DNA from: Methylorubrum rhodinum
Lineage (GTDB): Bacteria > Pseudomonadota > Alphaproteobacteria > Rhizobiales > Beijerinckiaceae
NCBI RefSeq assembly: GCF_014199935.1
Contig: NZ_JACHOP010000001.1
Coordinates: forward strand, 248,001-312,000
Direction of reading: 5' to 3'
Length of the DNA stretch: 64,000 bases
Under the pieces are notes generated by a model. That model did no database searches. It saw only the letters and a list, made by a program, of their open reading frames with translations, and was not told where the DNA came from. Position 1 is the stretch's first letter; every line of letters begins with the position of its first letter. The position numbers and the translations under genes were made by a program. Shown here in pieces: positions 17,321 to 27,845 of the stretch.

Positions 17321-17614
17321 TCAGCTCAGGAAGAGGATACCGAGGAGGATGGCGAGGAGGACGGCCTGGGCCTTCCAGCCGACCGCCGGAACGAAGGATC
17401 CGAGGGCGGCGAGCCCCCAGGAGACAAGCACGCCGACGATCGCCGTGATCCAGGCCTCGTGCACGCCGCCGATGGCGAGCGCCACCACCCAGCACAAAAC
17501 CGTGACCGTCCCGATCTCGACGAAGCGGATGAAGCCCCGATAGGTCTGCTCGTGGGTCTTCTCGTCCATCGCCGGGCTGTAATTCAGGCCCGAGAGGGTC
17601 TTCGTGTCCGCCAT
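17321..17614 (-). CDS. aa3-type cytochrome c oxidase subunit IV
   Basis: 97-residue small subunit (COX4_pro_2 type) of the bacterial aa3 oxidase. The diagnostic N-terminal segment MDEKTHEQTYRGFIRFVEIG precedes two or three hydrophobic helices (TVTVLCWVVALAIGG; AWITAIVGVLVSWGLAAL; AVLLAILLGILFL). The typical family member has one helix and is shorter (40-70 residues), so this one is extended. Start ATG 17614 has AGGGAA upstream. The main oxidase genes are not in the window. Confidence 0.8.
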   Translation of the reverse strand: MADTKTLSGLNYSPAMDEKTHEQTYRGFIRFVEIGTVTVLCWVVALAIGGVHEAWITAIVGVLVSWGLAALGSFVPAVGWKAQAVLLAILLGILFLS

Positions 17615-17734
17615 TGCGCGCCCGTTCCCTGACTTCGTTCTGCTTGTCACGCGCGGATTTAGCGCAAGGCAAAGCGGGGAGCAATCAGCTTGACCGGCCG
17701 GTTGACAAACGGATGACGGTTTTGTCGTGTCGGC

Positions 17735-19120
17735 TCAGGCCGGCCGTGGCAGCCCCGCCGCGTCGAGCGCGCTTCCCTGGCGCTCGGCCAGGGCGTCGAG
17801 CGAGAAGCGCTCGATCTCCGCCTCGAACAGGCGGTGGTAGTTCAGCTCCGAGCGCAGGTGCAGGAACACCGCCCCGAGACCCACTGCCGCACGGTCCATG
17901 AACACGAATTCCTGCGGGATCGTGACAGGGCCACGCTCCTTCAATGCCTGATGCACCGAGAACGCCTCGCGCCGGCCGTAGGCGCCGGGCGCGATACCGT
18001 CGGCGACGGTGCGGGTGCGGTCCTCGAGCAGCGGCCCGTAGATGAAGCGGGCCCAGATGTTGAGGATGTCGACCGTCTCGCGGTCGAGCTTCTTGAAACC
18101 CCACACCTCGTAGGCGTGGACGATCCGGTCGCGGTCGTTCTCCAGCAGGCCGCGATAGAGATCGACGACGCCGCCGACGAAGCGCGGGTGGAAGATGCGG
18201 ACGCAGCCGTAATCGAGCAGGTTGATGCCCTGCGGCTCGCCGCCCTCGGAGAAGACGGTGTAGTTGCCGAGATGCGGGTCGCCGTGGATGACCGCGGCGC
18301 GGCTGAACGGGTGCCACCACGCCTTGAACATGGCCTGGGCCAGCCGGTTGCGGGTCTCGATCGGCGAGCCCGCGAAATTCAGGATCTTCTCGCCGTCGAG
18401 CCAGCCGAGCGTCAGCAGGCGCTTGGTCGAGAGGTCGGTGCGGACCTCCGGCACGCGCACCGAATCGATGTCCTTGAGGACGGCACCGTAGAGGGCGGCG
18501 TGCTTGGCCTCGCGCTCGTAATCGAGTTCCTCGCGCACCCGTGCGCCGATCTCCTTGGCGATCTCGGTGGTGTCGAGCCAGGAATTCATGCGGCGGTGGA
18601 AGGCGAAGGCGACCTGAAGCTGCTTCAGGTCGGCCTCCACCGCCGACTGCATGTCCGGGTACTGGAGCTTGCAGGCGAGCGGCGCGCCGTCGAGCGACAC
18701 GGCGCGGTGGACCTGACCGAGCGAGGCCGCCGCCGCGGGCTTCAAGTCGAAACTCTCGAAGCGGCCCTGCCAGTCGGCGCCGAGCTCGGCCATCATCCGG
18801 CGCTTGACGAAGGCCGCGCCCATCGGCGGCGCGTCGGCCTGCAGTTTCTGCAACTCCGCCGCATATTCGGGCGGGAGCAGGTCGGGCACGGTGGCGAGCA
18901 GCTGCGCCACCTTCATGATCGGGCCCTTCAAGCCGCCGAGCGCCTGGGCCAGCGCGGCGGCGTTGGTGGGCGCGGCGCCATCCTTACCCCCGAACAGGCG
19001 CGCGGCGGCCATCCGGGCGGCGACGCCCCCGACATTGGCGCCGACGCTGGCGTAGCGGCTCGCGCGGGCGGTGAAGCGGTTGGCTTCGCGATCGGTCTCG
19101 GCCATGGCCTTGCGGATCAT
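17735..19120 (-). CDS. ABC1/UbiB-family atypical kinase
   Basis: ABC1 (ADCK/UbiB/AarF) protein-kinase-like fold, 461 residues. Motifs: KGPIMKVAQ near residue 65, where the usual KxGQ has alanine in place of glycine; the Ala-rich nucleotide loop PAAAASLGQVHRA; the lysine in ACKLQYPD; the catalytic HGDPHLGN; and the metal-binding LLDYG. Members support ubiquinone biosynthesis or lipid homeostasis. With no ubi genes nearby, the exact pathway is open. Starts at 19120, 19105 and 19159 are possible; none has a clear Shine-Dalgarno at the ideal distance. Confidence 0.88.
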   Translation of the reverse strand: MIRKAMAETDREANRFTARASRYASVGANVGGVAARMAAARLFGGKDGAAPTNAAALAQALGGLKGPIMKVAQLLATVPDLLPPEYAAELQKLQADAPPMGAAFVKRRMMAELGADWQGRFESFDLKPAAAASLGQVHRAVSLDGAPLACKLQYPDMQSAVEADLKQLQVAFAFHRRMNSWLDTTEIAKEIGARVREELDYEREAKHAALYGAVLKDIDSVRVPEVRTDLSTKRLLTLGWLDGEKILNFAGSPIETRNRLAQAMFKAWWHPFSRAAVIHGDPHLGNYTVFSEGGEPQGINLLDYGCVRIFHPRFVGGVVDLYRGLLENDRDRIVHAYEVWGFKKLDRETVDILNIWARFIYGPLLEDRTRTVADGIAPGAYGRREAFSVHQALKERGPVTIPQEFVFMDRAAVGLGAVFLHLRSELNYHRLFEAEIERFSLDALAERQGSALDAAGLPRPA

Positions 19121-19282
19121 TCCTGATGGGGATGTGATCCGAGATAGGCGCGGCGGCACGCCTCGCCCAGGGCGCTGGGACGGCGCGCCGCGGAGGTTAC
19201 GCTTCCGGCCAGTTGTCGCGAATCCAACGGATGAGTCCGGGCTGGCCCGAACGAGATCGTACGCCCGCCGCGAGGACCCTCT

Positions 19283-19507
19283 TCACTTCTTCAGTTCGGT
19301 GAGGGCGTTCCGATAGGTGTCCATCGCCTTCTCGGCGACTTTCATGCCCTTCTCGAAGGCCGGATCGTGCGGCGAGAGGTCCAGCGTGCCGTCTGCGTTC
19401 ACCGTCGCATACAGCGAAGCGCCTTGATCCAGCTTGAGCCTGCCAACGAGGTCGTCGGGCAGGATCAGGCCGAGTGAATCGCCGATTTGCTGAACTTCGA
19501 GCTTCAT
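19283..19507 (-). CDS. AbrB/MazE-family antitoxin-like protein, no partner toxin visible
   Basis: 74 residues. The N-terminal swapped-hairpin AbrB fold is clear (MKLEVQQIGDSLGLILPDDL then VGRLKLDQGASLYA). A C-terminal acidic/helical tail (AFEKGMKVAEKAMDTYRNAL) resembles the toxin-neutralising tails of addiction-module antidotes, which are usually paired with Doc or PIN toxins. Downstream (19121-19282) there is no room for a toxin before the kinase gene. Upstream is the pepF 3' end, 65 bp away. It is therefore an orphan, either a remnant of a toxin-antitoxin pair or a stand-alone DNA-binding regulator. Confidence 0.75.
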   Translation of the reverse strand: MKLEVQQIGDSLGLILPDDLVGRLKLDQGASLYATVNADGTLDLSPHDPAFEKGMKVAEKAMDTYRNALTELKK

Positions 19508-19572
19508 GGCCTCGGCTCCGTGCAGGTTCGATCGATCATAACACGCACGGAGCCGCCTTCATCGGGGAACGG

Positions 19573-21450
19573 CTACGCCGCCTCCATCCCCTCCAACTCG
19601 GCGATCATTCCCTCGATCATCCCGAGTCCGATCTGCCAGAAGCCCGGATCGCTGGCATCCAGCCCGAACGGCTTCAAGAGTTCGCCGTAGGGCTTCGAGC
19701 CGCCCGCCGAGAGCAGCGCGAAGTAGCGCTCGACGAAGCCCGGCTCGGCGCGGGCGTAGACGCCGTAGAGCGAGTTCACGAGGCAGTCGCCGAAGGCGTA
19801 GGCGTAGACGTAGAACGGCGAGTGGATGAAGTGCGGGATGTAGGCCCAGAACGGCTCGTAGCCCTTGTCGAGGGTGATCGCCGGCCCGAGGCTTTCGGCC
19901 TGCACGGACATCCACAGCGCGTTGATCTCGTCGGCCGTCAGTTCGCCCTTGGCACGGGCCAGATGCACCTTCCGCTCGAACGAGTAGAACGCGATCTGGC
20001 GCACCACCGTGTTGATCATGTCCTCGACCTTGGCCGCCAGCATCGCCCGGCGCTGGGTCGGGTCGGTGGTCTCGGCGAGGAGCTTCCTGAAGGTCAGCAT
20101 CTCGCCGAACACGCTCGCGGTCTCGGCGAGCGTCAGCGGGGTCGGGGCCATCAGGGCGCCGTTGGGGGCGGCCAGCACCTGATGCACGCCGTGGCCGAGT
20201 TCGTGCGCCAGCGTCATCACGTCCCGCGGCTTGCCCTGGTAGTTGACCAGAACGTAGGGGTGGGCGGACGGCACGGTCGGGTGGGCGAAGGCGCCGGGCG
20301 CCTTGCCGGGCCGGGTCGGCGCGTCGATCCAGCCGCCGTCGAAGAATTTTTTTGCGATCCCCGCCATGTCCGGCGAGAAGGCGTCGTAGGCGTCGAGCAC
20401 CGTATCGCGGGCCTCGGCCCAGGGGATCGTGCGCTGCTCGACCTTCGGCAGCGGGGCGTTGCGGTCCCAGTAGGGCAGCGCGTCCACGCCGAACCACCTG
20501 GCCTTGAGCCGGTAGTAGCGGTGCGACAGGCGCGGATAGGCGGCGCGCACCGCCTCGACCATCGCGGCGACGACCTCGGGCTCGACGCGGTTCGAGAGGT
20601 GGCGGGCATCCGCCACGTCCTTGAAGCCGCGCCAGCGGTCGGAGATTTCCTTGTCCTTGGCCAGCGTATTGGTGATGAGCGCGAAGACGCGCAGGTTCGC
20701 CCGCAGCGTGTCGCCGAGCGCGACCGCCGCCTCCTGGCGCACTGCGCCGTCGCGGTCCTGAAGCTTGTTGAGGGTCGGCTCCAGGGTGAGCTGCTCGCCC
20801 TGCACCGAGAAGCGCAAGGCCGCGATGGTCTCGTTGAACAGCCGGTCCCAGGCGGCGTTCGCGGTGACCGACTTCTCGAGGAACAGTTTTTCGGTGCGGT
20901 CGTCGAGCTGGTAGGGCTTTTCCGCCCGCAGGTCCTCGATCCACGGTCGGTATTGGGCGAGCGGGCCGTCCGCCATCGCCCGGTCCATCACGGAATCCTC
21001 GACGCGGTTCAGCTCCAGCCCGAAGAACAGGAGGTCGCCGGAGGCCGCGGTCAGCCGCTCGCGGGTGTCGCCGTAGAACTTGGCGCGGGTCTCGTCGGTG
21101 GTGTCACCGGAATAGACGAGGCCGGCGAACGACATCAGCCGGCCCATCAGGTCCTCGATCGCTTCAAAAGCCGCGACCGCCCGCCCGAGTTCGACCGAAG
21201 CGTCGGGGCCCGCGGCGATCTCGACGATGCGGCCCGCATAGCGCTCGGTGAAGGCGCGGGCCTCGGCCTCGGCCCGTTCGAGGTCGTCGCGGAAGGCCGG
21301 CGAGTCGATGCCGGAATAGAGGTCGCTCAGATCCCATTCGGGCAGCACGCCGAGTTCGACCGCCTCCGTCGCGCTGCGCAGGGCCGAAAGACCGTCCGGG
21401 GCCCGCGCCGGTTCCGGGGACAGGGCGGCGGTGACGGCTCGGCTCGACAT
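19573..21450 (-). CDS. pepF: Oligoendopeptidase F (M3 metallopeptidase)
   Basis: Zinc peptidase that degrades oligopeptides in the cytoplasm, about 625 residues from ATG 21450 (GAGGAAG upstream). The HExxH zinc motif is in LAHELGHGVHQVL. The M3 C-terminal segments YAFGDCLVNSLYGVY and FWQIGLGMIEGM are present. The longer upstream frame to 21660 has no homology-like content. It is divergent from the NtrC-type regulator across a 323-bp gap. Confidence 0.95.
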   Translation of the reverse strand: MSSRAVTAALSPEPARAPDGLSALRSATEAVELGVLPEWDLSDLYSGIDSPAFRDDLERAEAEARAFTERYAGRIVEIAAGPDASVELGRAVAAFEAIEDLMGRLMSFAGLVYSGDTTDETRAKFYGDTRERLTAASGDLLFFGLELNRVEDSVMDRAMADGPLAQYRPWIEDLRAEKPYQLDDRTEKLFLEKSVTANAAWDRLFNETIAALRFSVQGEQLTLEPTLNKLQDRDGAVRQEAAVALGDTLRANLRVFALITNTLAKDKEISDRWRGFKDVADARHLSNRVEPEVVAAMVEAVRAAYPRLSHRYYRLKARWFGVDALPYWDRNAPLPKVEQRTIPWAEARDTVLDAYDAFSPDMAGIAKKFFDGGWIDAPTRPGKAPGAFAHPTVPSAHPYVLVNYQGKPRDVMTLAHELGHGVHQVLAAPNGALMAPTPLTLAETASVFGEMLTFRKLLAETTDPTQRRAMLAAKVEDMINTVVRQIAFYSFERKVHLARAKGELTADEINALWMSVQAESLGPAITLDKGYEPFWAYIPHFIHSPFYVYAYAFGDCLVNSLYGVYARAEPGFVERYFALLSAGGSKPYGELLKPFGLDASDPGFWQIGLGMIEGMIAELEGMEAA

Positions 21451-21773
21451 TGATTGGGCTTCCTCGCGAAGAGACGGGTCAAGGCCGGCGAGCCCGCCCG
21501 TGTTCCGGATGCCTGATATCGAGCGCCGGGCCCCGCCGATCAACTCGGGTCCGCCCTCGACGCACAAGGGGGCGGAACGCCGCGCGAAAATGCCGTGCAA
21601 GCCCCCCGAAAACCCTTTCGAGCGGAATGTGCGGGCGTCGTTAAGCGCCGCTTTACGCATCTGGGCGACCTTGTGCGCCGAAACGAAACAGCCCGCTCCG
21701 CGCCCGATCGGCCCCGCTCACGCGGTGCGCCGCGCGCGGTCGGCCGGGAAAAGCGGAAAGCGAGGCGCCCCGC
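21451..21773. other. Gap between divergent pepF and the NtrC-type regulator gene
   Basis: No credible gene. The most AT-rich part lies at about 21590-21690 and may hold promoters. I see no strong hairpin or known operator. Confidence 0.5.
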
Positions 21774-23264
<1,491 letters not shown>

Positions 23265-23327
23265 GGCCAACACGGCCGGCGCGACTTAAGATTGCCCAAA
23301 GGCGGGCAAGCGAAGTCGTGCGGCAGC

Positions 23328-23437
23328 GCCGTGTAACCGGACGCGAAGAGCGCCCCGCGCGGCGGCCCCGGCTCTCTGCCGATGCGTCCAGCGGAGCGAA
23401 GCCTGAGGCTGCGGACGCAGCCGCCGGCGCTTGAGGC
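23328..23437 (-). repeat. Dispersed repeat, family 4, copy 2
   Basis: Reverse complement aligns with 11953-12062 across about 110 bp. Like copy 1, it lies 3' of a gene and in the opposite orientation to that gene. Confidence 0.75.
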
Positions 23438-23532
23438 CCACACACGAACAGTGCGGTTGCGTACGGCCGCGCTTCGAACGATGATCTTTAACGATGGCTG
23501 CGGCAATCTCGGCCGTCGCCAGGGAGAGCCGC

Positions 23533-25290
23533 ATGCGCGCTGACACGGGAGCCGGATCGAGCGTGGCGCGGACTCTGTCCGTCGCGTTCGCGGCCCTCCT
23601 CGCCCTTGCCCCGGCGGGCCGGGCCGAGGAGATCGGCGCTGCGGCGCCCGGGGCGACGATCCGCAAGGCCGCGGTCGAGACAGACGGTCCGTCGGCGGCT
23701 CCCTCCGCGGCGCCCTCGGCGGTCGCCCCCCCTGCGGCGGAGGCTCCGGCCACGGGATCGGCTCCCTCCGCCGAGGCGCCTGCTGCGTCCGAACCCCCGG
23801 CCCCGGCGGCGGAGGCCCCGCCCGCGCCCGTGGCGCCGAGCGAGCCGTTGCCGGCGGCTCTCTTCGCCCGCCTCAACGATCCCGCCCCCCTGCTCCAGCG
23901 CCTCACGGCCAAGGACCGGGAGGCGATGCAGGCCTTCTACGCGCTCGGCAACTTCAAGCCCGCCTGGATCGAGGCCGGCGCCTTCACTCCGGCGGCGACC
24001 GCGGCCATCGAGCGCCTGCGCGCGGCGGCCGAGGACGGGCTCGACCCGAACGCTTATCCGGTGCCGGTGCTGGGCAAGCTCAGCCGTCCCGACACCGACG
24101 CGGAGCTGGCGGAGGCCGACCTGAAGCTCTCGGCGGCCATCGCCCTCTACGCCCGCGACGCACGGGGCGGGCGCGTCAACCTCGCCTCGATCTCGAAGCT
24201 CGTCACCCCGAGCCTGGACCTGCCGACGGCGGACGCGACGCTCGCCCGCGTGGCGAGCGCGGGGCCGAAGGCCGGCGAGACCCTGCAGGCCTACAACCCG
24301 CACCAGCCGGGCTACCTCGCCCTGAAGAGCCGGCTCGCGAGCTCGCGCGCAGGCCGGCCGCCGGATGCCCCTTCCGAGACCTCGCACAAGCGCGCGAAGG
24401 CCACGGGCGGCGAGGCCGAACTCCTCGTCAACATGGAGCGCTGGCGCTGGCTGCCGTCCGAGCTCGGGCCGGACTACGTCTTCGTCAACGTGCCGGAGTT
24501 CAAGCTGCGGGTCTTCCGCAACGGCGCCCTGAAGGACGAGACCCGCGTCATCGTCGGCAAGACCGAGAGCCCGACTCCGACCTTCTCGGGGATGATGGAA
24601 TACGCGGTCGTCAACCCGTCCTGGTACGTGCCGCCCTCGATCCTCAAGCAGATGCTGGCGTCCGGCCGCACCGCCGGGTTCGAGGTGGTGCGCCGCGGCG
24701 GCCAGATCTCGCTGCGCCAGCCGCCGGGCGAGCGCAACGCGCTGGGCTTCATCAAGTTCATGTTCCCCAACCAGCACGCGGTCTACCTGCACGACACGCC
24801 GAACCGCTCGCTGTTCTCGGCGACGAATCGCGCCTTCAGCCACGGCTGCGTGCGCGTGGACGATCCGTTCCGCTTCGCCGACGCGGTGCTGCCGGACTGG
24901 ACGGAGGAGCGGCTGAAGAAGCTGATCGGCAAGGGCGAGCGCACCCTGCGCCTGCCGGAAAAGCTGCCGGTCCACCTCGCCTACTTCACGGCTTACGTGG
25001 ACGAGTTCGGCGCCTACCGCACGCTGAACGACCTCTACGGCTACGACGGCCCGATGAAGGTGGCGCTCGGCCTCGCCGCGCGCTCGGATGCGGTTGCGCG
25101 CGTCCCTGCCGGCAAGGCGAAACAGGCCGCGGGCAACCGCCCCGTTGCGCCGACGCCGAGCACCGTGCGCGACGTGCATCGTCCCGCGCCGCGCCAAGCC
25201 GTCAGGTCCGAACCGCGGCGCAACGTCGACATGTTCGGCGAGCCCTGGCCGTCCGAGCCGGTGCGCCGGGAGACGCGGAGCTTCTGGTAG
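23533..25290 (+). CDS. L,D-transpeptidase, YcbB/LdtD type
   Basis: Periplasmic enzyme forming 3-3 peptidoglycan crosslinks. 585 residues from ATG 23533, chosen for its AGGGAG Shine-Dalgarno and the signal peptide that follows (VARTLSVAFAALLALAPAGRA-EE). Next come an Ala/Pro-rich linker (~45-110), a scaffold/peptidoglycan-binding-like region (~115-310) and a YkuD catalytic domain with SHGCVRVDDP (nucleophile about Cys439) and the upstream histidine segment NQHAVYLHDTP. A basic Pro-rich tail closes the protein. The next gene is a DUF882 peptidase, the same order as E. coli ldtD-mepK. Confidence 0.92.
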   Translation: MRADTGAGSSVARTLSVAFAALLALAPAGRAEEIGAAAPGATIRKAAVETDGPSAAPSAAPSAVAPPAAEAPATGSAPSAEAPAASEPPAPAAEAPPAPVAPSEPLPAALFARLNDPAPLLQRLTAKDREAMQAFYALGNFKPAWIEAGAFTPAATAAIERLRAAAEDGLDPNAYPVPVLGKLSRPDTDAELAEADLKLSAAIALYARDARGGRVNLASISKLVTPSLDLPTADATLARVASAGPKAGETLQAYNPHQPGYLALKSRLASSRAGRPPDAPSETSHKRAKATGGEAELLVNMERWRWLPSELGPDYVFVNVPEFKLRVFRNGALKDETRVIVGKTESPTPTFSGMMEYAVVNPSWYVPPSILKQMLASGRTAGFEVVRRGGQISLRQPPGERNALGFIKFMFPNQHAVYLHDTPNRSLFSATNRAFSHGCVRVDDPFRFADAVLPDWTEERLKKLIGKGERTLRLPEKLPVHLAYFTAYVDEFGAYRTLNDLYGYDGPMKVALGLAARSDAVARVPAGKAKQAAGNRPVAPTPSTVRDVHRPAPRQAVRSEPRRNVDMFGEPWPSEPVRRETRSFW

Positions 25291-25325
25291 CCGCCGCGTC
25301 TTTACCTTCGGTCGATCCCGCCCAT

Positions 25326-25451
25326 CCCCCTCATCCTGAGGTGCCCCTTGCCTTGGCAAGGGGCCTCGAAGGAGGCCTCCAGGAATCGTGCGGCTAGCTG
25401 GCTCTCCTTCGAGGCCCGCTGATGCGGGCGCCTCGATGAGGGTGTGGGTGG
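25326..25451. repeat. Palindromic intergenic repeat, family 2, copy 1
   Basis: Begins CCCCTCATCCTGAGGTGCC and carries GGCCTCGAAGGAGG facing CTCCTTCGAGGCC, then GCGCCTCGATGAGGG. It occupies much of the 345-bp gap between the two peptidoglycan genes; otherwise I see nothing there. The related copy is at 42724-42849. Confidence 0.85.
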
Positions 25452-25635
25452 GAAAAGCCACGCGCCTTCGCAATTCACAGCGGTTTCGCCGTCCCCGTGC
25501 GCCGACGCTCTTGCGCGGCACTTTTCCGCCACGGTTGGCCCCCAGCATCGCCACGGTTGCCTCTTAGCCGTCGATCCGACGGTCGGCGTGCGACCCAACA
25601 GGGTGGGCTCGACCCTCCCGGCGGAGGTGAGGACA

Positions 25636-27150
25636 ATGCTGCAGGGTCGCTTGCGAAACCGCGTGCCTGCCCTCTTCCCGCTTCCCGGGCGGCGGCGCCT
25701 CGCCGCCATCGTCGCCTCGGTCGCCGCCGCGCTCGTCGCCGGCACCGCCGACACCCAGGACGCGGTCGCCAACGGCGACACCCGCGAACTCTCGATGGTG
25801 CATCAGCACACGGCTGAGACCATCACGGTCACGTTCAAGCGCGACGGGCGCTTCGACCGGGCCGCCCTCGACCGGCTCAACTGGTTCCTGCGCGATTGGC
25901 GCGAGAACGAAGCCACCAAGATGGACCCGCGCCTGTTCGACGTGGTCTGGGAGGCGAAGCGCTCCATCGGCTCGACGGGTCCGATGCACATCGTCTCCGC
26001 CTATCGCAGCCCCAAGACCAACGGGATGCTCCGCCGCGCGTCCTCCGGCGTCGCCGAGACGAGCCAGCACATGGCCGGCAAGGCGATCGACTTCTTCCTG
26101 CCGGACGCCAGCATCGATCAGCTTCGCGCCGCGGGCATGCGGCTCCAGCGCGGCGGCGTCGGCTGGTATCCGCGCTCCGGCTCGCCCTTCGTCCATCTCG
26201 ATGTCGGCTCGGTCCGCGCGTGGCCGCGGATGACCGGCGACCAGCTCGCCCGCCTGTTCCCGGACGGAAAGACCGTCCACCTGCCCGCCGACGGCAAGCC
26301 GCTCGCCCGCTACGAGGAGGCCCGCGCCGAGATCCTGGCCCGCGGCGGCACGGTCTCCGGCCAGACCATGGTGGCGAGCGCCGACGAGATCGACGACGGC
26401 CCCGGCCTGAAGGGCTTCTTCGCCTCGCTGTTCGGCGGCGGCGCGAGCCCGGCGCCGGCCGCAACCGTCGCCGCTGCCCCCGCTCCGGCGAAGAGCCGGA
26501 CGAAGCCGACCGTCGTCGTGGCGAGCGCCGATCCGACGGTCGCCATCGGCGCGCCCCAAGCCGCGACCCAGACCCCCGCGCAAGCCCTCGCCTACGCCGC
26601 GCCGAACGCCTCGGAGGCCCTGCGCGACGCCGCGCTCCGGTCCGGCACGCCCTCGGCCAAGGAGCTTCTCACCGGCATGGCCGTTCCGGCCGGCTCGGTC
26701 GTCGCGCCACTGCCGCCCCGCCGCCCCGCCGACTTCGCCGCGGTGGCGGGCCTGCACAGCGTGCCGCTGCCGCCGCGCCGCCCGATCCAGCTCGCCTCGC
26801 TCGACGGCTCGGGGCTCGCCGGCATGGCCAACCTCGCCCCATCCACGGTCGAGACCTCCGCGGAGACCGAGACCGCCGAGGCCCCTGCCCCGCTCGTCCC
26901 AGCCGATGCCGACCCGCGCGAGCAGGTCCGCAGCCTCTTCGTCGCCGCGGTCCAGCCCTCCGCTGCCCCGACCGCTCCGGTGCGCGTGGCCCAGGTGCGC
27001 CCATTGCCCGACGCGACGCCCCCCGGCGCGCTCTCGATGCCGGATGGCAGCACGCCCGCCGGGCGCTTCACCAAAGCGTTCGCGCCGAGTGCGTTTCCGG
27101 CTGCCCGCCTCGACCGCGCGGTGACGCAGCCGGCTCTGCTGCGACACTGA
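25636..27150 (+). CDS. DUF882/M15 peptidase, YcbK/MepK-like murein endopeptidase
   Basis: 504 residues from ATG 25636, preceded by GGAGGTGAGG. N-terminal signal/anchor (RRLAAIVASVAAALVAG). The M15_2 (DUF882) domain at about residues 45-240 has the zinc-ligand pattern TSQHMAGKAIDFF and, 40 residues on, GWYPRSGSPFVHLDVG. The E. coli relative MepK cleaves 3-3 crosslinks, which fits the upstream L,D-transpeptidase. The C-terminal ~260 residues are Ala/Pro-rich low complexity with two PLPPRRP motifs about 20 residues apart. The longer frame to 25444 runs into the family 2 repeat and is not preferred. Confidence 0.9.
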   Translation: MLQGRLRNRVPALFPLPGRRRLAAIVASVAAALVAGTADTQDAVANGDTRELSMVHQHTAETITVTFKRDGRFDRAALDRLNWFLRDWRENEATKMDPRLFDVVWEAKRSIGSTGPMHIVSAYRSPKTNGMLRRASSGVAETSQHMAGKAIDFFLPDASIDQLRAAGMRLQRGGVGWYPRSGSPFVHLDVGSVRAWPRMTGDQLARLFPDGKTVHLPADGKPLARYEEARAEILARGGTVSGQTMVASADEIDDGPGLKGFFASLFGGGASPAPAATVAAAPAPAKSRTKPTVVVASADPTVAIGAPQAATQTPAQALAYAAPNASEALRDAALRSGTPSAKELLTGMAVPAGSVVAPLPPRRPADFAAVAGLHSVPLPPRRPIQLASLDGSGLAGMANLAPSTVETSAETETAEAPAPLVPADADPREQVRSLFVAAVQPSAAPTAPVRVAQVRPLPDATPPGALSMPDGSTPAGRFTKAFAPSAFPAARLDRAVTQPALLRH

Positions 27151-27187
27151 CCGGCGTCTGATCACCCTCTCGGGGTTCCGCCGCTCC

Positions 27188-27216
27188 CCCCTCTCCCCGC
27201 ACGGCGGGGCGAGGGG
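27188..27216. terminator. GC hairpin between convergent genes
   Basis: CCCCTCTCCCCGC and GCGGGGCGAGGGG pair with one mismatch around a 3-base loop, between the DUF882 gene (+) and the lipocalin-like gene (-). It has no T-run on either strand and could serve as a weak bidirectional stop. Confidence 0.4.
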
Positions 27217-27252
27217 ATGCGCGGGGCCCGAGGCGATCAGCCGAGAATCACA

Positions 27253-27750
27253 TCAATCCTTCCCGCGCACGAAGGTGACGATGCTGCGGGTCTCGCCCTT
27301 GTCGGCCCAGTTGGGCATGACGCGCCACGGTGTCAGCACCCGCAGGCGCTCGCCCTCCAGCGTGAACATGCGGGTCTGCTCGGTGCCGACCCATTTCGGG
27401 TCCCAGGCCACGTCGACCTTGGCGGTCCAGCTGTCGCCCTCGGTGCGGAAGGTGCCGGAATAGGAGACCAGAGTCCCCAGCAGGGCGGCGCGCTGCGCCT
27501 CCGTCCCGGCGGGCTTGCGGCCCTCGCCGGTGAGCACGAAGAAGAGGCGGTTCTCCGGGGTAAAGTAGGCGTAGCCGGTGGGCTTCTCGCCCATCACCGG
27601 CGCCTTGCTCCCGTCGGTGCGGACCTCGACCTCGTAGGAGACGAGCGTCCACAGGCCGGTCAGCCGCGGATCGGATTCCGCACGAACCGCGCCGGGCACG
27701 GCGACCGCCGCGAGGGAGAGGATGGCGCCGAAGCGGCCCGATCTGCGCAT
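27253..27750 (-). CDS. Lipocalin-like domain protein, exported
   Basis: 165 residues. Signal peptide RRSGRFGAILSLAAVAVPGAVRA-ES, then a lipocalin_5-type barrel that opens with LTGLWTLVSYEVEVRTDG and includes GYAYFTPENRLFFVLTGEGR and a closing SIVTFVRGK strand. The ligand is unknown. It is the last member of a minus-strand run with DUF2312, DUF1244 and N-formylglutamate amidohydrolase genes. Confidence 0.8.
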   Translation of the reverse strand: MRRSGRFGAILSLAAVAVPGAVRAESDPRLTGLWTLVSYEVEVRTDGSKAPVMGEKPTGYAYFTPENRLFFVLTGEGRKPAGTEAQRAALLGTLVSYSGTFRTEGDSWTAKVDVAWDPKWVGTEQTRMFTLEGERLRVLTPWRVMPNWADKGETRSIVTFVRGKD

Positions 27751-27845
27751 GAAGAACCTCGTCCGGCGTGGAAGCTTCGCTCCAACGCGGGACGGGGCGA
27801 TACGATGCCGGCCGCCCTGAGACGGACGGCGCGGTTCGTAACCGG

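Noticed and set aside
23494-23532. Upstream ATG for the L,D-transpeptidase
   Set aside because: No Shine-Dalgarno; ATG 23533 has AGGGAG seven bases upstream and gives a normal signal peptide.
25444-25635. 64-residue N-terminal extension of the DUF882 gene
   Set aside because: It starts inside the family 2 repeat, has no signal-like character, and ATG 25636 has a strong Shine-Dalgarno followed by a signal segment.
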